From Pseudoips prasinana (lineage: Eukaryota > Arthropoda > Insecta > Lepidoptera > Nolidae), in the NCBI GenBank assembly GCA_951640165.1, contig OX621258.1, forward strand, positions 3,247,501 to 3,311,500: 64,000 nucleotides of DNA. The letters run 5' to 3'. Each line of letters begins with the position of its first letter. Within the stretch, counting starts at the first letter, position 1. Positions 53,396 to 63,975 of the stretch are shown piece after piece. Both the position numbers and the translations under genes were made by a program. Below the pieces are notes generated by a model that had not been told where the DNA came from, searched no databases, and saw only the letters and a list, made by a program, of their open reading frames with translations.

Positions 53396-53595
53396 CAATA
53401 GAATTTATATGGGATTATCTGGTAAACATGCCTCAAGGAATTAAAATTATCCAAATCAATAAATATCTTCGCTTTTATTATAACAGTCTTCTTCAATGCT
53501 CCTCTTATCGTTCTTATTTCATTCGCGCTTAGAGAATATTCTTAAATGTATGACATTGAAAACCATCGACAACTGTCAAATCTGTTTTTTTTTGT

Positions 53596-53765
53596 TTTTA
53601 AAAAGACAACGCCCGCACAAGGGTATTTAATCCCTGTGTCGCGGGGTACTTTACAAACATATAATAGACGGACACATATTACATCCAGACTCAGTAGAAC
53701 TATTTATGGGTCACACAAATAGTTGTCCCGCACGTAACTCGAACCCGCGTCACGAAGCGTATACT
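53596..53765 (-). mobile_element. SINE-3 copy
   Basis: ctgtgtcgcggggtacttta (3' side), tatgggtcacacaaatagtt, and B-box complement taactcgaacccgcgtcacg at the right. The A-box side is lost. Confidence 0.8.
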
Positions 53766-53915
53766 TTGTTGAATGAATGAATGTATATTCATTCAACACA
53801 GATATTACAATTTGATGGTATGATATTTTGGCCTCACTAAATTCGACAGAATACGTCGTGCAAATATGTAAAGTACCAGTAATACATTAAAATCCTTATA
53901 TAATTATTAATTCTA

Positions 53916-54109
53916 ATCATAGATTATTCATATTTAAATGGTTCATAATTATTGACTTTGTTAATAATAGTTAATACAGGATTGATACCCATCTATATAC
54001 TAACCGCCTAGCCTTGCGGTTAGTATATAGATGGGGTATCAATCCTGTATTATCTATTATTAACAAAGTCAATCATTATAAACCATTTAAATGCGAATAA
54101 TCTATGATT
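53916..54109. repeat. 194-bp palindrome heading tandem unit 1
   Basis: ~95-bp arms. The inner 73 bp (53976-54048) form a near-perfect hairpin: acaggattgatacccatcta...tagatggggtatcaatcctg, loop ctagcctt. The outer arms are ~92% alike by eye. Confidence 0.9.
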
Positions 54110-54941
54110 TTAAAGTGTTTTACTTCGGCAATCCTGTACTAACCGGTATTTTGAGCGGCCCTACTCAAAACTTTTCGCTTAGTAACAGAAAATATCGATA
54201 AACTCCACAATCACGTCCCTAGTCATCTTAAAGAAATTACAACCACTTTATATTTCAGTTTTAAACTTAATTCTAATCGGCATCACGGCAGTACAAAAAT
54301 TGAGATATAAATCATAATTACCGTTTCAAATGGCTCTATAAAATGAACCTTAATCTTCACTAATAAGGTTAAAAGTTCGTTGGTGTTACGCGTCGTAAAT
54401 TACATTATATGTGTACAAAATTGATTTTATTACTTTATAATGACAGGTGCTCAAATATACAGGATTGATACCCCATCTATATACTAACCGCAAGGCTAGG
54501 CGGTTAGTATATAGATGGGTATCAATCCTGTATTAACTATTATTAACAAAGTCAATCATTATAAACCATTTAAATGCGAATAATCTATGATTTTAAAGTG
54601 TTTTACTTCGGCAATCCTGTACTAACCGGTATTTTGAGCGGCCCTACTCAAAACTTTTCGCTTAGTAACAGAAAATATCGATAAACTCCACAATCACGTC
54701 CCTAGTCATCTTAAAGAAATTACAACCACTTTATATTTCAGTTTTAAACTTAATTCTAATCGGCATCACGGCAGTACAAAAATTGAGATATAAATCATAA
54801 TTACCGTTTCAAATGGCTCTATAAAATGAACCTTAATCTTCACTAATAAGGTTAAAAGTTCGTTGGTGTTACGCGTCGTAAATTACATTATATGTGTACA
54901 AAATTGATTTTATTACTTTATAATGACAGGTGCTCAAATAT
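53976..54941 (+). repeat. 482-bp tandem duplication with flipped hairpins
   Basis: Unit 1 is hairpin 53976-54048 plus body to 54458; unit 2 is hairpin 54459-54531 plus body to 54941. The bodies look identical by eye (tgcgaataatctatgatttt ... gacaggtgctcaaatat). The hairpin of unit 2 is the exact reverse complement of that of unit 1, including the loop and the CCC/CCCC asymmetry. The body shows no coding potential. Confidence 0.9.
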
Positions 54942-55061
54942 TGAAATTATAAAAGGCAAAGGTTTTTTGTCCAAAACGGTCGAAGGTGATCTCGTACACG
55001 TGCGGTTAAATATAATTTACGGCAGTGTTTCTCAAACTTTGTCACTTCTTTAATACGATAT

Positions 55062-55309
55062 AATAATATCTGGGGACAATGTCACACAGATCATCCTAGC
55101 CCCAAACTAAGCAAAGCTTGTACTATGGGTACCAGGCGACGATATACATACTTATATAGATAGATAAACACTTAAATACATAGAACACATTCATGACTCA
55201 AAAACAAATATTCGTGCTCATCACACAAATATTTGCACTTACCGGGATTCGAACCCAGGACCACCAGCTTCGTAGGCAGGAGCACTACCAACTCGGCTAC
55301 GGTGACCGT
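55062..55309 (-). mobile_element. SINE-2 copy, full length
   Basis: Tail tatctggggacaatgtcaca at the left, B-box complement gggattcgaacccagg, and head end ctcggctacggtgaccgt. It abuts Rep-A. Confidence 0.88.
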
Positions 55310-55834
55310 ATAAAATAAAATAAAAATAAAATAAAAAAGGTTTTTATTCACGTAGACTTTAAAAAAGCGCTTATAAATAGTCAGAACATGTTTGTAGTAA
55401 TATAGTTGTATACATTAGATATTATTTCTAGTAACATAGGTATTTAGGTACATCTTGTATGAAAACATTTATAAAATTTATTTTATTACAGAAATGATAT
55501 TTAGCTAGCTCGTATCAAGTTATTGTCAAGAGATTATGTTTAATTATCTAGTTTAAGTCTAATATTTTTACTACATAATGTCAATGGTTCTGTCTATATT
55601 AAAGGTATTATTATTATGACGGACCTTGTGTTAATAACGACGGTCGCGCTTTAATGCTACCACCGGATCCAATGCACCCCAACTGAGAAGACCCAGCGAA
55701 ACAAACTCAGTGGGTTCATCTACTACCGGTTTCAACACGACCCAGTTGAGACGGTCCGGCGAAACATACTCAAGCGGGCATGAACACGGGATTTGGTCCA
55801 ATTAGAGTAATTATTTAGTAGGCAAACACAATAT
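55310..55834 (-). mobile_element. Rep-A reference copy
   Basis: About 515 bp. The minus strand runs from attgtgtttgcctactaaat through two diverged copies of a gagtttgtttcgc motif to cacgtgaataaaaacctttt-type text and a TTTTA-repeat tail containing AATAAA. Fixed 3' end and variable 5' truncation in other copies suggest a retroposon. No tRNA boxes and no long ORF; class unknown. Confidence 0.7.
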
Positions 55835-56007
55835 ATGCTCGATCGGTCGTCTGAATGCTTATTATTTTAGATTATATTTAGGTATACAAAAGAAAAACTT
55901 CGAAACAATAACATTATTCATTTTGAGACAGAGTCAATAATTTTAAATTAAGTATATGATAGCAATCATTTACAGATAGTTCACGTAACACAGCAGATCA
56001 GTCATGT

Positions 56008-56525
56008 CTATATGGCTACAAGATCTCCAGCGAGCAATGTGCAGGTAGGAAGTGAGAGCCAGACGTCTTTGTCATCGATGTACTCTTTAGTGGTGTAATA
56101 ACCCCTAGCCACACGTTTAATATGTGTTTTAAAACTTGTGTCAGGCAGATCAGTAATTTGAGTAGGAAGCTTGTTATAAAACCTAATACAATTTCCTAAC
56201 AATGATTTATTAGTTTTGCTTACTCTAAAGCCTGGCATGGCTAGTTTGTTTTTATTCCTAGTATTTATATTATGCAGTTCACTTTTCTTTTTATAATTAT
56301 GAATATTTTTTCTAACAAACATTATATTCTGATATATATATTCCGATGGCACAGTAAGTATATTTATTTCTTTAAACAAATTTCGCAAAGAATCGCGACT
56401 ACCTAAACCATAAATGGCTCTGACTGCTCTTTTCTGCAATACAAAAATAGTACCTATGTCAGCCGCCGAACCCTACAGCAGAATGCCATACGACATAATG
56501 CTATGAAAGTACGCGAAATACACTA
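56008..56525 (-). pseudogene. Non-LTR reverse transcriptase C-terminal region
   Basis: The minus strand encodes YFHSIMSYGILL, then a TAG where the family has Trp (~56472), then GSAADIGTIFVLQKRAVRAI, GLGSRDSLRNLF, and a C-terminus with RFYNKLPTQITDLPDTSFKT. The order is typical of the region after the RT palm in jockey/CR1-like polyproteins. The premature stop and the Helitron at 56533 show that it is dead. Confidence 0.75.
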
Positions 56526-56532
56526 ATCGATA

Positions 56533-56855
56533 TCTATACATATAATAAAATCGTAGGATAGTCAAAACTGTACATTGAATATATTTTTTAAAGGATACTT
56601 GGGGCGTGATCTACAATCGATATCGAAGCCAAAAATATGGTTTCTAGAATTTTTGTATGTATGTCTGTTTGTCTGTATGTACTTCCGCGCTAAACTCAAA
56701 AAGTACTGCATGGATTTACTTCAAATTTTGCACGAATATTACTAAGAGGTCGGGTCAACATATAGGCTACATATTATCACGCTATAACCTACGGGGGAGC
56801 TGTGATGATTTATAAAATTAAACGCGGTGCGGGTAAAACCGCGGTGCACAGCTAG
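56533..56855 (+). mobile_element. Complete 323-bp Helitron (Hel-1 reference)
   Basis: TCTATACATATAATAAAATC to gcgggtaaaaccgcggtgca + CAG + CTAG, uninterrupted, preceded by A. The next base is C instead of the usual T. Inserted in a LINE remnant. Non-coding. Confidence 0.9.
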
Positions 56856-56990
56856 CACTCAATAAATAAACATACCGTACAATATAAAACAATACTCTTT
56901 TCGTATCTTTGCTCTTTGATATCTGAGTGGAAAAGTCGTTTTTCCGTCCGCTCGAGGATACAATTTGAATTTAGAACATCGTGGGCACTA

Positions 56991-57232
56991 AGGCTGAGAT
57001 CTATAGAGCGTACTTAGACTTTGCTCAAACTTTACTTACGTAAAACTTTGCTAAATGTATGCTAAGCTTATACTTTGATTTGGTATTCATAGACTTTTTG
57101 AAGTTAAGATTATGCTTAGCATAAGCTAAGACAGACAAAGTCAAAACACCAATTGTAATTTCGTTACATGCATTAACTTCTGTCTAAGTAAAGTCTGAGC
57201 AAAGTATAAGTACGCTCTATAGATCTCAGCCT
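56991..57232. mobile_element. MITE-3, TA-flanked, ~48-bp inverted ends
   Basis: Left AGGCTGAGATCTATAGAGCG... and right ...CGCTCTATAGATCTCAGCCT, with TA at 56989-56990 and 57233-57234. Internally ctaagcttatac/gattatgcttagcataagc adds further symmetry. The TA duplication points to a Tc1/mariner-type transposase. Confidence 0.88.
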
Positions 57233-57460
57233 TAGTTTGTGAATGCAAAACATCATTATACCTAATTGTATCTACCTCCATGGAGCCGATTTTTTTTTTA
57301 TTTGGTAAAACTTCAGTTTTGGAACCCAAACTTGGTGTACTTAAAATAATGTAGTAGTTAATACCTAAACGGAAATAAAAGTATCTTGTGAGTGTAAATG
57401 AATTTTTTGCATTAAGTACGTCGTTTCCTCGCTGAGGTGAATGAAAAGTTATATGATGTC

Positions 57461-57815
57461 CTCCCGACCGAATTTCGGCCACGGCGGCCAGTCTTAATGG
57501 AGACTAGCCAATTACGCAGGACATATTATAGTGTACAAGTGTGTGCGCAAACACAGGGGCACTTTCTATTCCATCACTCTCATGATCCGATGGGACGCCT
57601 AGCGACACGACCGGAAAGAGTTCAGGTACAGGACCGACGGTTTTACGTGTTCTCCGAGGCACGAGGGTGTAATACCGCCAACTTCCAGACTTCGATACTG
57701 AGAAATTTGTTTTTACGGAAAAATCCCAAAATCAATTTTTGGCCCGACCCGGGATTTGAACCAAGGACCTCATTATCTGCGGTTGAACACGCTACCGCTA
57801 GACCAACGAGGCAGT
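57461..57815 (-). mobile_element. SINE-4 copy, full length
   Basis: 3' end cctcccgaccgaatttcggc, body, then head complement gggatttgaaccaaggacct and aacacgctaccgctagacca. A long open frame across it (57437-58000) is fortuitous. Confidence 0.85.
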
Positions 57816-58233
57816 CATATATGTACATACGTGTTGCAGCACTCGAGTGCAAAGATTTTTCACCTCGTGTTCTTTTAATTCCCATAGCTAACGCTCAGGA
57901 TTCTAATTTTTTAATGGCTTGCTCGGTCATTAAAATGGAGTACACGGTTAGAAGCAACTTTGCATTCTTGTATAACAACTATTACTCTACACCAAACTGA
58001 TCGCAAAATTTAATTGATAGTAGCATATAGTAGCATATTAGTATGATGTATTAGCCGTGTGGTTTTCGGATGAGAATGAAGTATGGCGCTACTCCATAGC
58101 CATAGCCAAATATTCTTTATTCCGTAAAAATTTTACATTTATGTGGAATCGTCATATTTTTTTACCCTACCGTGCAGTGCATGACGTGGCAGGTACTGAG
58201 AAACAATGCCAGAAAACTCAGTAGGAATCCTTT
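57816..58233. other. Unassigned stretch
   Basis: No gene. Near 58085-58230 there is retroposon-like text (ttattccgtaaaaattttac) that I cannot assign. Confidence 0.4.
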
Positions 58234-59025
58234 TTAACCGACTTCCAAAGGAGGAGGTTCTCAAGTTCACCGGTATTTTTTTTATGTATGTACACCGATT
58301 ACTCGGAGATTTATGATTCGATTTACGTTATTCTTTTTTAGTTTGATGCGAAATAGTTGCCATTTGGTCCCATAAAAATTTTATAATGTTTGGCCCAGCA
58401 GTTTTAATTTTATGGTCATTTTTGTATGATCTTTTTGTTTATGTGGACGATGTAACTGTCTTTGGCACAGACGTTTTTAAATCTTAGCAAGTCAAGGTAG
58501 ACTCATTCTTTTCAAGTGTGTCTTGGCATGAACATAAAGAACAATTTCAGACGACTAGCGTTTAATACGCGCGTATAAGCTAGTTTTTGGAAGCGCATGT
58601 AGGCGTACCTTTTAGCACAAGCGCGTTTTTTATGTACGTACAGCGTAATCGACGCTGAGATTTATGAACCGATTTACGTGATTCTTCTTTAGTTTGATGC
58701 GGAATAGCTGCCATCGAATCTTGGTTAGCCCTCTGCTCAGTAGACTCGTTGGCTATTCGATCATTAATAAGACCTAGTCTATGCAAGTCGTACTGTGCAA
58801 GTTTTCTTAGAGTGAACGTAATTTTATGTAGTTTTCCTTGCTCTTGATCATTCGCTGTCTCACAAGAACGCGAAAAAGAGTTTCGGACAACATTTTTGTT
58901 GGGACCTATAGTTTTGAGGCGCGCGGCACTTTTTAGTATCCATAGCTAGATACTAAAAAGTAACAAATAAAAAAAACTTCGTTTAAAAAAACCGACTTCA
59001 TAAACTGAAAAGTATAAAAAAAACA
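58234..59025. mobile_element. aaccgacttcc lepidopteran repeat
   Basis: Begins ttaaccgacttccaaaggag and gaggttctcaagttcaccgg and ends aaaaaaaccgacttcataaa. The motif gagatttatgat/aaccgatttacg occurs twice (58309, 58669), so the element contains an internal duplication. I recognise the family as abundant in Lepidoptera; its class is uncertain. Confidence 0.55.
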
Positions 59026-59039
59026 TCTAAATATAGATT

Positions 59040-59700
59040 TAATTTATTACATATCTTATGCAAACGTAATACCTTCAAAATTAATGAAATAATATAATTT
59101 GTTTGTGCTACCTATTGATAGGTTTGAAGTCAAGAAATAAGAAATTTGTTCAATTTTGCTTTAAATGTATTAAAATTTGTTATGTCTCTCAAAGGTTTTG
59201 GAATGTTATTATAGATTTTTATCGCCATGGTGTAGGGTCCAGAGTGGACCATTGCTAATTATGAAGGAGGTAGTGCTAATTTATTCTTATTCCCTAAATT
59301 ACTGGATGTTGTGTACTGCTCTTGTTTTGCTGGAAATAAGTGTAAATGCTGTTTTACAAAAAGACTAATTTCCAGGATGTAGAGTGAAGTAAGGGTCAAT
59401 CTACAAAGTTACATAAAATAAGGTCTGCAACTGTCTAAGGGGGACACCGGAGCAGCATACCCGCGTTCCCGGGGCTCCCCCTATCAGGCGCCAGAAGAAG
59501 TCCACGGCAGGTTAGGTTTAGTCGGTGGGAGTCCGACATACTCACCCGCAGACACTTTTTGCGGGTGGCATGCGAAGGCATTCCCCCTGGCTGATCAAAA
59601 AAAAAAAAAAGGTCTGCAACTGTCTGTTCCCTCTATTTTAGTTAGAATGCGAATACTTTAACTGTAACAAATTTACTTTAAATACTACCCGCCCTCCCTA
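59040..59700 (-). pseudogene. LINE-Y remnant interrupted by a retroposon
   Basis: The minus strand before the insertion site reads LTLTSLYILEISLFVKQHLH, NKNKLALPPS, stop, YTMAIKIYNNIPKPLRDITN, the same C-terminal domain as at 17170-17800. In-frame stops show it is dead. The insertion at 59437-59609 splits it. Confidence 0.7.
59437..59609 (+). mobile_element. 173-bp retroposon with 16-bp target duplication
   Basis: Flanked by aggtctgcaactgtct (59421-59436 and 59610-59625) and ends in an A-run. Sequence gggggacaccggagcagcat, ttcccggggctccccctatc, cattccccctggctgatc. This looks like the 3' end of a non-LTR element or a SINE derived from one. GC-rich against its AT-rich host. Confidence 0.88.
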
Positions 59701-59734
59701 TATCATTGGCATTAGGATTAGGAGAAATAATAAT

Positions 59735-59978
59735 TTCTTGGGACATTGTTTGCACACCGCCATCTGTTTCCAAAATAATCAGAGCTTGTACTATGGAAAC
59801 CAGATAACTGATATACTACATATACTACTTTTCTTTTGTAAATACATATTTGTATAGATAACTACATCCAATCTCAGGACAAACAGACAATGTTCATGCT
59901 CAAGAATATCTGTCCTGGGTGGGAATCGAATCCACAACCTGCGGCGTGAAAGGCAAGCATTTACCAACCTGGCCTGTC
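59735..59978 (-). mobile_element. SINE-1 copy, full length
   Basis: Tail gcacaccgccatctgtttcc, body, B-box complement gggaatcgaatccacaacct and A-box side gcaagcatttaccaacctgg. Confidence 0.85.
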
Positions 59979-60496
59979 ACACAAAATCATTATTCATTAA
60001 CATCATTAAATAAATTAAAAATCCAATCATACTAAAAGTATGCAAAGAACACATGTTGCAGTATTCTCTTCATAATTTAAATAATAAATACGTGTCAAGA
60101 ACACGCTGCAGTAATAATTATAAATAAATATGTGATAATATTGAAAATATGCATAATTCAATTAAATAAACACAGGTGCTAAGTGACTAATACTCTAATC
60201 CATTGAAATCGAAGTAATACGTTTAATTGATCACATCACACAATTATTTGTTCTCAAATACTAAAGTATTTTGTTGTTGGTTTTTTTTGTTACGAATTTT
60301 TTATAGTATGAAATTAAAACTGGGATGTTATGTTACAAATTGGGGTGGACTTTTTCACCCTGCCAAGCTAGCATTGTGTTCAGGGCTCATAGCGTGTGTA
60401 CCTCACTAATAATTAAAAATATGTATAAATAATAAAAAAACAATAGTGAGTCTTAATGGAAAAATATGTCAAGATAACAGATTTAAGACTCATAAT
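59979..60496. other. Unassigned AT-rich stretch
   Basis: A repeated phrase (aataataaatacgtg / aataaatatgtg, 60085-60140) hints at an old local duplication. No gene. Confidence 0.4.
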
Positions 60497-61560
60497 TTCA
60501 AATCAAATCAAATCAATTTATTAATTGCGAACACAGGTGCATTATTAACATTTCATGGTGTCATACAAATGTGAAGATCACTATGTCCAGCCGGAGAGGG
60601 CATGCAATTTTTTAAATATGTAATGACATAATTAAATTACAAAATAATATCAATAAAAAAAGAAATGTCATTAGCATAATAAATAATACAAAATTAATGT
60701 CATATTTAATAAATACATGCTTATCATTATGTCAAAGTCAGAAATTAAAAAAAAAAACAATGTACTTAAATCAATGTCACCTTAAATAATTTGTATATAC
60801 CTTAAATAACAATTAAATGACGTAATTGTAATTGTGTGTCACAAGTCGGAACTTTAAAACATTGGAAATATGAAAAATAAATGTCAACTGTGTTTTATCC
60901 AATAAGTATTCTGTTATTGTATAGTATGCCTTATTTATTAAAAAATTAGACAACTTCTTTTTAAATTTTAGAAGATTAGTTTCGGAAAAAATAGCGGTTG
61001 GTAATTTATTATACATCTTAGGGGCCATACCTAAAAAGTTATTGTTATAAATCGTTTTTTTATGCGGTCTGAATCGTATTTTATTTATGTGTCATTTACT
61101 ATTTAATGTATCAAACAAATAAAGGTTTCTTTTAACTAATAAGGCCACCTCGTAGATATATAAACATGACATAGCAAGAATACGAAGGCTTAAAAAGAAA
61201 GGCTTGCAATTGTCAGTGCTTTTTATTCCGCAGATTGCTCTCAAGCACCTTTTTTGAGCTCTGAAACTATTTCCCTGTTCGTGGAATTGCCCCAATATAT
61301 AATAGCGTAACGCAAGGTGGATGTGATGTAAGCGTGATAAACCGTGATTGTTGTTGCCTGATCTACTACCTTGGACAAGTTATACAGAGCATACGAGAAC
61401 TGGCTTAGCCTTTTACAGATAGTCTCAGTATTGGACTTCCACGTCCTGCCGTCTCTATCTATTTTAAGGCCTAAAAATGAGGTAGCACTCTGCAATTTCA
61501 TTATTTTCATATTTTATATCTAGTTTGGCGTGATTAGTCCTAGTGGCGTGAGTAGTAATT
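60497..61560 (-). pseudogene. Non-LTR retrotransposon 3' half, decayed
   Basis: The plus strand starts with the tail repeat aatcaaatcaaatcaattta. The minus strand encodes, in shifted frames from right to left, SFLGLKIDRDGRTWKSNTET, AYITSTLRYAIIYWGNS, RAQKRCLRAICGIKSTDNC, LYIYEVALLVKRNLYLFDT and a C-terminal MYNKLPTAIFSETNLLKFKK. This is the region from the RT thumb to the C-terminus. At least two frameshifts. Confidence 0.75.
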
Positions 61561-61904
61561 TACTATGATTCTTATGTCAAAATGTTTCGTGTTCTTATTA
61601 GGAAAAAAATCAAGATTACCGATGTTAGGGTAAGAATTAATTTCCAAAGTGACAACGTAAATAATACATTAGTGAGTCTAATTGGAAAAAGATCAAGATA
61701 ACAAATTATTTTTATTTTTTTTTATTAGGCTCAGAATTCACTGTGATGGTGATAATCTAAGTCAACATGACAGGGGCTCTAATTGACACTAACCAAACTA
61801 TATTTTTTTTTATCTAAGTATCTATTACTTTAAATCCTAATTTGATTTTTTAATTCATCCGGTTCCACTTTCTTACCGTCCACTGAATTCCTGTAAGCCA
61901 GAAT
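61561..61904. other. Unassigned AT-rich stretch
   Basis: No gene or repeat recognised. Confidence 0.4.
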
Positions 61905-61985
61905 CTACATCATCAGTCCAATATCGTCAACTGCTGGACATAGACAATCCCCCAAGAATTGCAATTAGAGAACTCAGCTGCAAAA
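61905..61985 (-). mobile_element. LINE-W/Rep-P type 3' end
   Basis: catcagtccaatatcgtcaa, ctgctggacatagacaatcc and cccaagaattgcaatt form the 3' end in reverse orientation. Confidence 0.55.
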
Positions 61986-62164
61986 GTACGGAGGACATAT
62001 TTTAAGAGCCATATCAAGAGAGCTGTTTTAATTTATTTCAATTGTAGGTATGCCGAAAGCGCTTAAAAGACAGAAATTTGTTAATTTTTGCTACAAGATC
62101 CGTAAATTAAACTACTCCAGATAATTATTCAAACTATTGCATGCTATTTAATATAGGTAGATAA

Positions 62165-62480
62165 AAAAGGTATGCTGAGAGGATGAATGAAAGAAAATTG
62201 ACTAAAAAAATATAACTGACCTGTGTGGATTAGACAACCGGAAGGGGAAGACCTCGTAGAGCATTCTCTGACCAAATCTTTTTCTAATTGGTGTCCGAAT
62301 TGTCACTGGAAAAATATTTAAATCTAAAAGTGTAAATTCGGACACTTTGTACGAATATTTTGTGTCCGAATCGTCACCAAGTCAACGAGGCAAAAGACGT
62401 GTGCAAAGATCGTGACAAATGGAAATCCGTTGTCTCTGCCTACCCCTCTGGGAAACATGCGTGAGTCTATGTATAAATGT
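62165..62480 (+). mobile_element. LINE-G 3' end with internal replacement
   Basis: Family text at 62168-62278 (gaatgaaagaaaattgacta, cggaaggggaagacctcgta) and 62383-62475 (gtgcaaagatcgtgacaaat, tgcctacccctctgggaaac). The normal middle is replaced by ~103 bp carrying three gtgtccgaa-type motifs, one of them inverted. Confidence 0.75.
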
Positions 62481-62906
62481 ATTTAATATAGTATCATACA
62501 TGTTTTGCCCATTAAAATTAGTCCCACATTACTTAACGCAGGATATTGCCCATATCCCTTAGCCGCCATCTCTTGACCTAATGAAGGGCAACAGAAAAGT
62601 AAAAAATGCAGAAGCGACAGCCTGTTGCAGATATTATGCGATGCATTTGTTGCACCTAAAAAGAAAGGACTTCGGCAAATCCCGGCCTGTGATGGACAAA
62701 AGTTTATGACTATTTAAAAAAGAAATAATAATATTTAAAATCCCTCCATGCCTTTTATTTCCTTGTACAACATGGGAAAATGATTTCAATTCTTAAAAGT
62801 AAATCATTTTATTCCGGCATTAATGTTTCTTAAAGTGTCTTATAGGGTCTGCCTGCTTCGGTCTTTTGAGCCGTTAGGGAAATATTTATTTTTCCAGTCG
62901 TGCAGT
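62481..62906. other. Unassigned stretch
   Basis: No gene. caacagaaaagtaaaaaatg and cgacagcctgttgcagatat look like worn retroposon text but are not assigned. Confidence 0.4.
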
Positions 62907-63810
62907 TACTACTTTCTATATATAAATAGGTTAAGATATTGTGTTTATAACAAACGTGGTAAGTTCACACCTATTCAAAAAAATGACCGCAGCCATAGTT
63001 GCTTTGCACAAAATAAGTGGTCCGAGGTGTGAATAGCAGAGGTAAATCATGATGCGTAGATCCAAAGTTCAAGAAAGCCGGTATCAGTTGGGAAGTCGAA
63101 AACAGAATCCAGAAACACAGCCAAAGGTCGTCGTAAATATACAAGCCACAAGAAAACATTCACGATGCAAGTCAAGCAAGCCTAATCAAACACAAATGTT
63201 AATCAAAATACAATCAGTTCAATATGACAGATCAAAAGGTGTTGCCATTACTATGAAGAATTGATTCCTTCATTGACTTATAAATCAACATACCATACAT
63301 ACTATTTATTGATATTACATTGTCATTATCAGAGGCGTTATAATTTCACAGTATTGAAATATGTATTATTTGCATACATAATATTATCCTCAATAGTCAT
63401 AATATCAATAAATAGTATGTATGGTATGTTGATTTATAAGTCAATGAAGGAATCAATTCTTCATAGTAATGGCAACACCTTTTGATCTGTCATATTGAAC
63501 TGATTGTATTTTGATTAACATTTGTGTTTGTTTAGGCTTGCTTGACTTGCATCGTGAATGTTTTCTTGTGGCTTGTATATTTACGACGACCTTTGGCTGT
63601 GTTTCTGGATTCTGTTTTCGACTTCCCAACTGATACCGGCTTTCTTGAACTTTGGATCTACGCATCATGATTTACCTCTGCTATTCACACCTCGGACCAC
63701 TTATTTTGTGCAAAGCAACTATGGCTGCGGTAATTTTTTTGAATAGGTGTGAACTTACCACGTTTGTTATAAACACAATATCTTAACCTATTTATATATA
63801 GAAAGTAGTA
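62907..63810. repeat. Large inverted repeat, ~410-bp arms
   Basis: Arms 62907-63317 and 63400-63810 with an 82-bp unique centre. By eye only a couple of mismatches (for example g/t near 62987, t/a near 63184). Identical small open frames occur on opposite strands of the two arms but show no known domain. It may be a foldback transposon, an inverted duplication or an assembly artefact. Confidence 0.92.
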
Positions 63811-63907
63811 CAAATATTACAAAAAATCGTTCCATGATCTAATACAATATTGAAATCTTGTTGACTTATACGGCTTATAATGCATAAATCCCATGTTTTA
63901 CATAATC

Positions 63908-63975
63908 AATAGGTAAAATAAATCTTATTGTAAATTATTTCCTACAAACCGTGTACCTAAATATCTATACGTCCC
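63908..63975 (+). mobile_element. Rep-A scrap
   Basis: aataaatcttattgtaaatt and accgtgtacctaaatatcta match the Rep-A middle; the window ends nearby. Confidence 0.5.

Noticed and set aside
57437..58000. 187-codon open frame on the plus strand
   Set aside because: It reads antisense through a SINE-4 copy and its flank. Other SINE-4 copies do not keep the frame, and the translation includes the tRNA-like head.
63049..63668. A 71-codon gene present twice
   Set aside because: Both copies are simply the two arms of the inverted repeat; equally long frames exist antisense.
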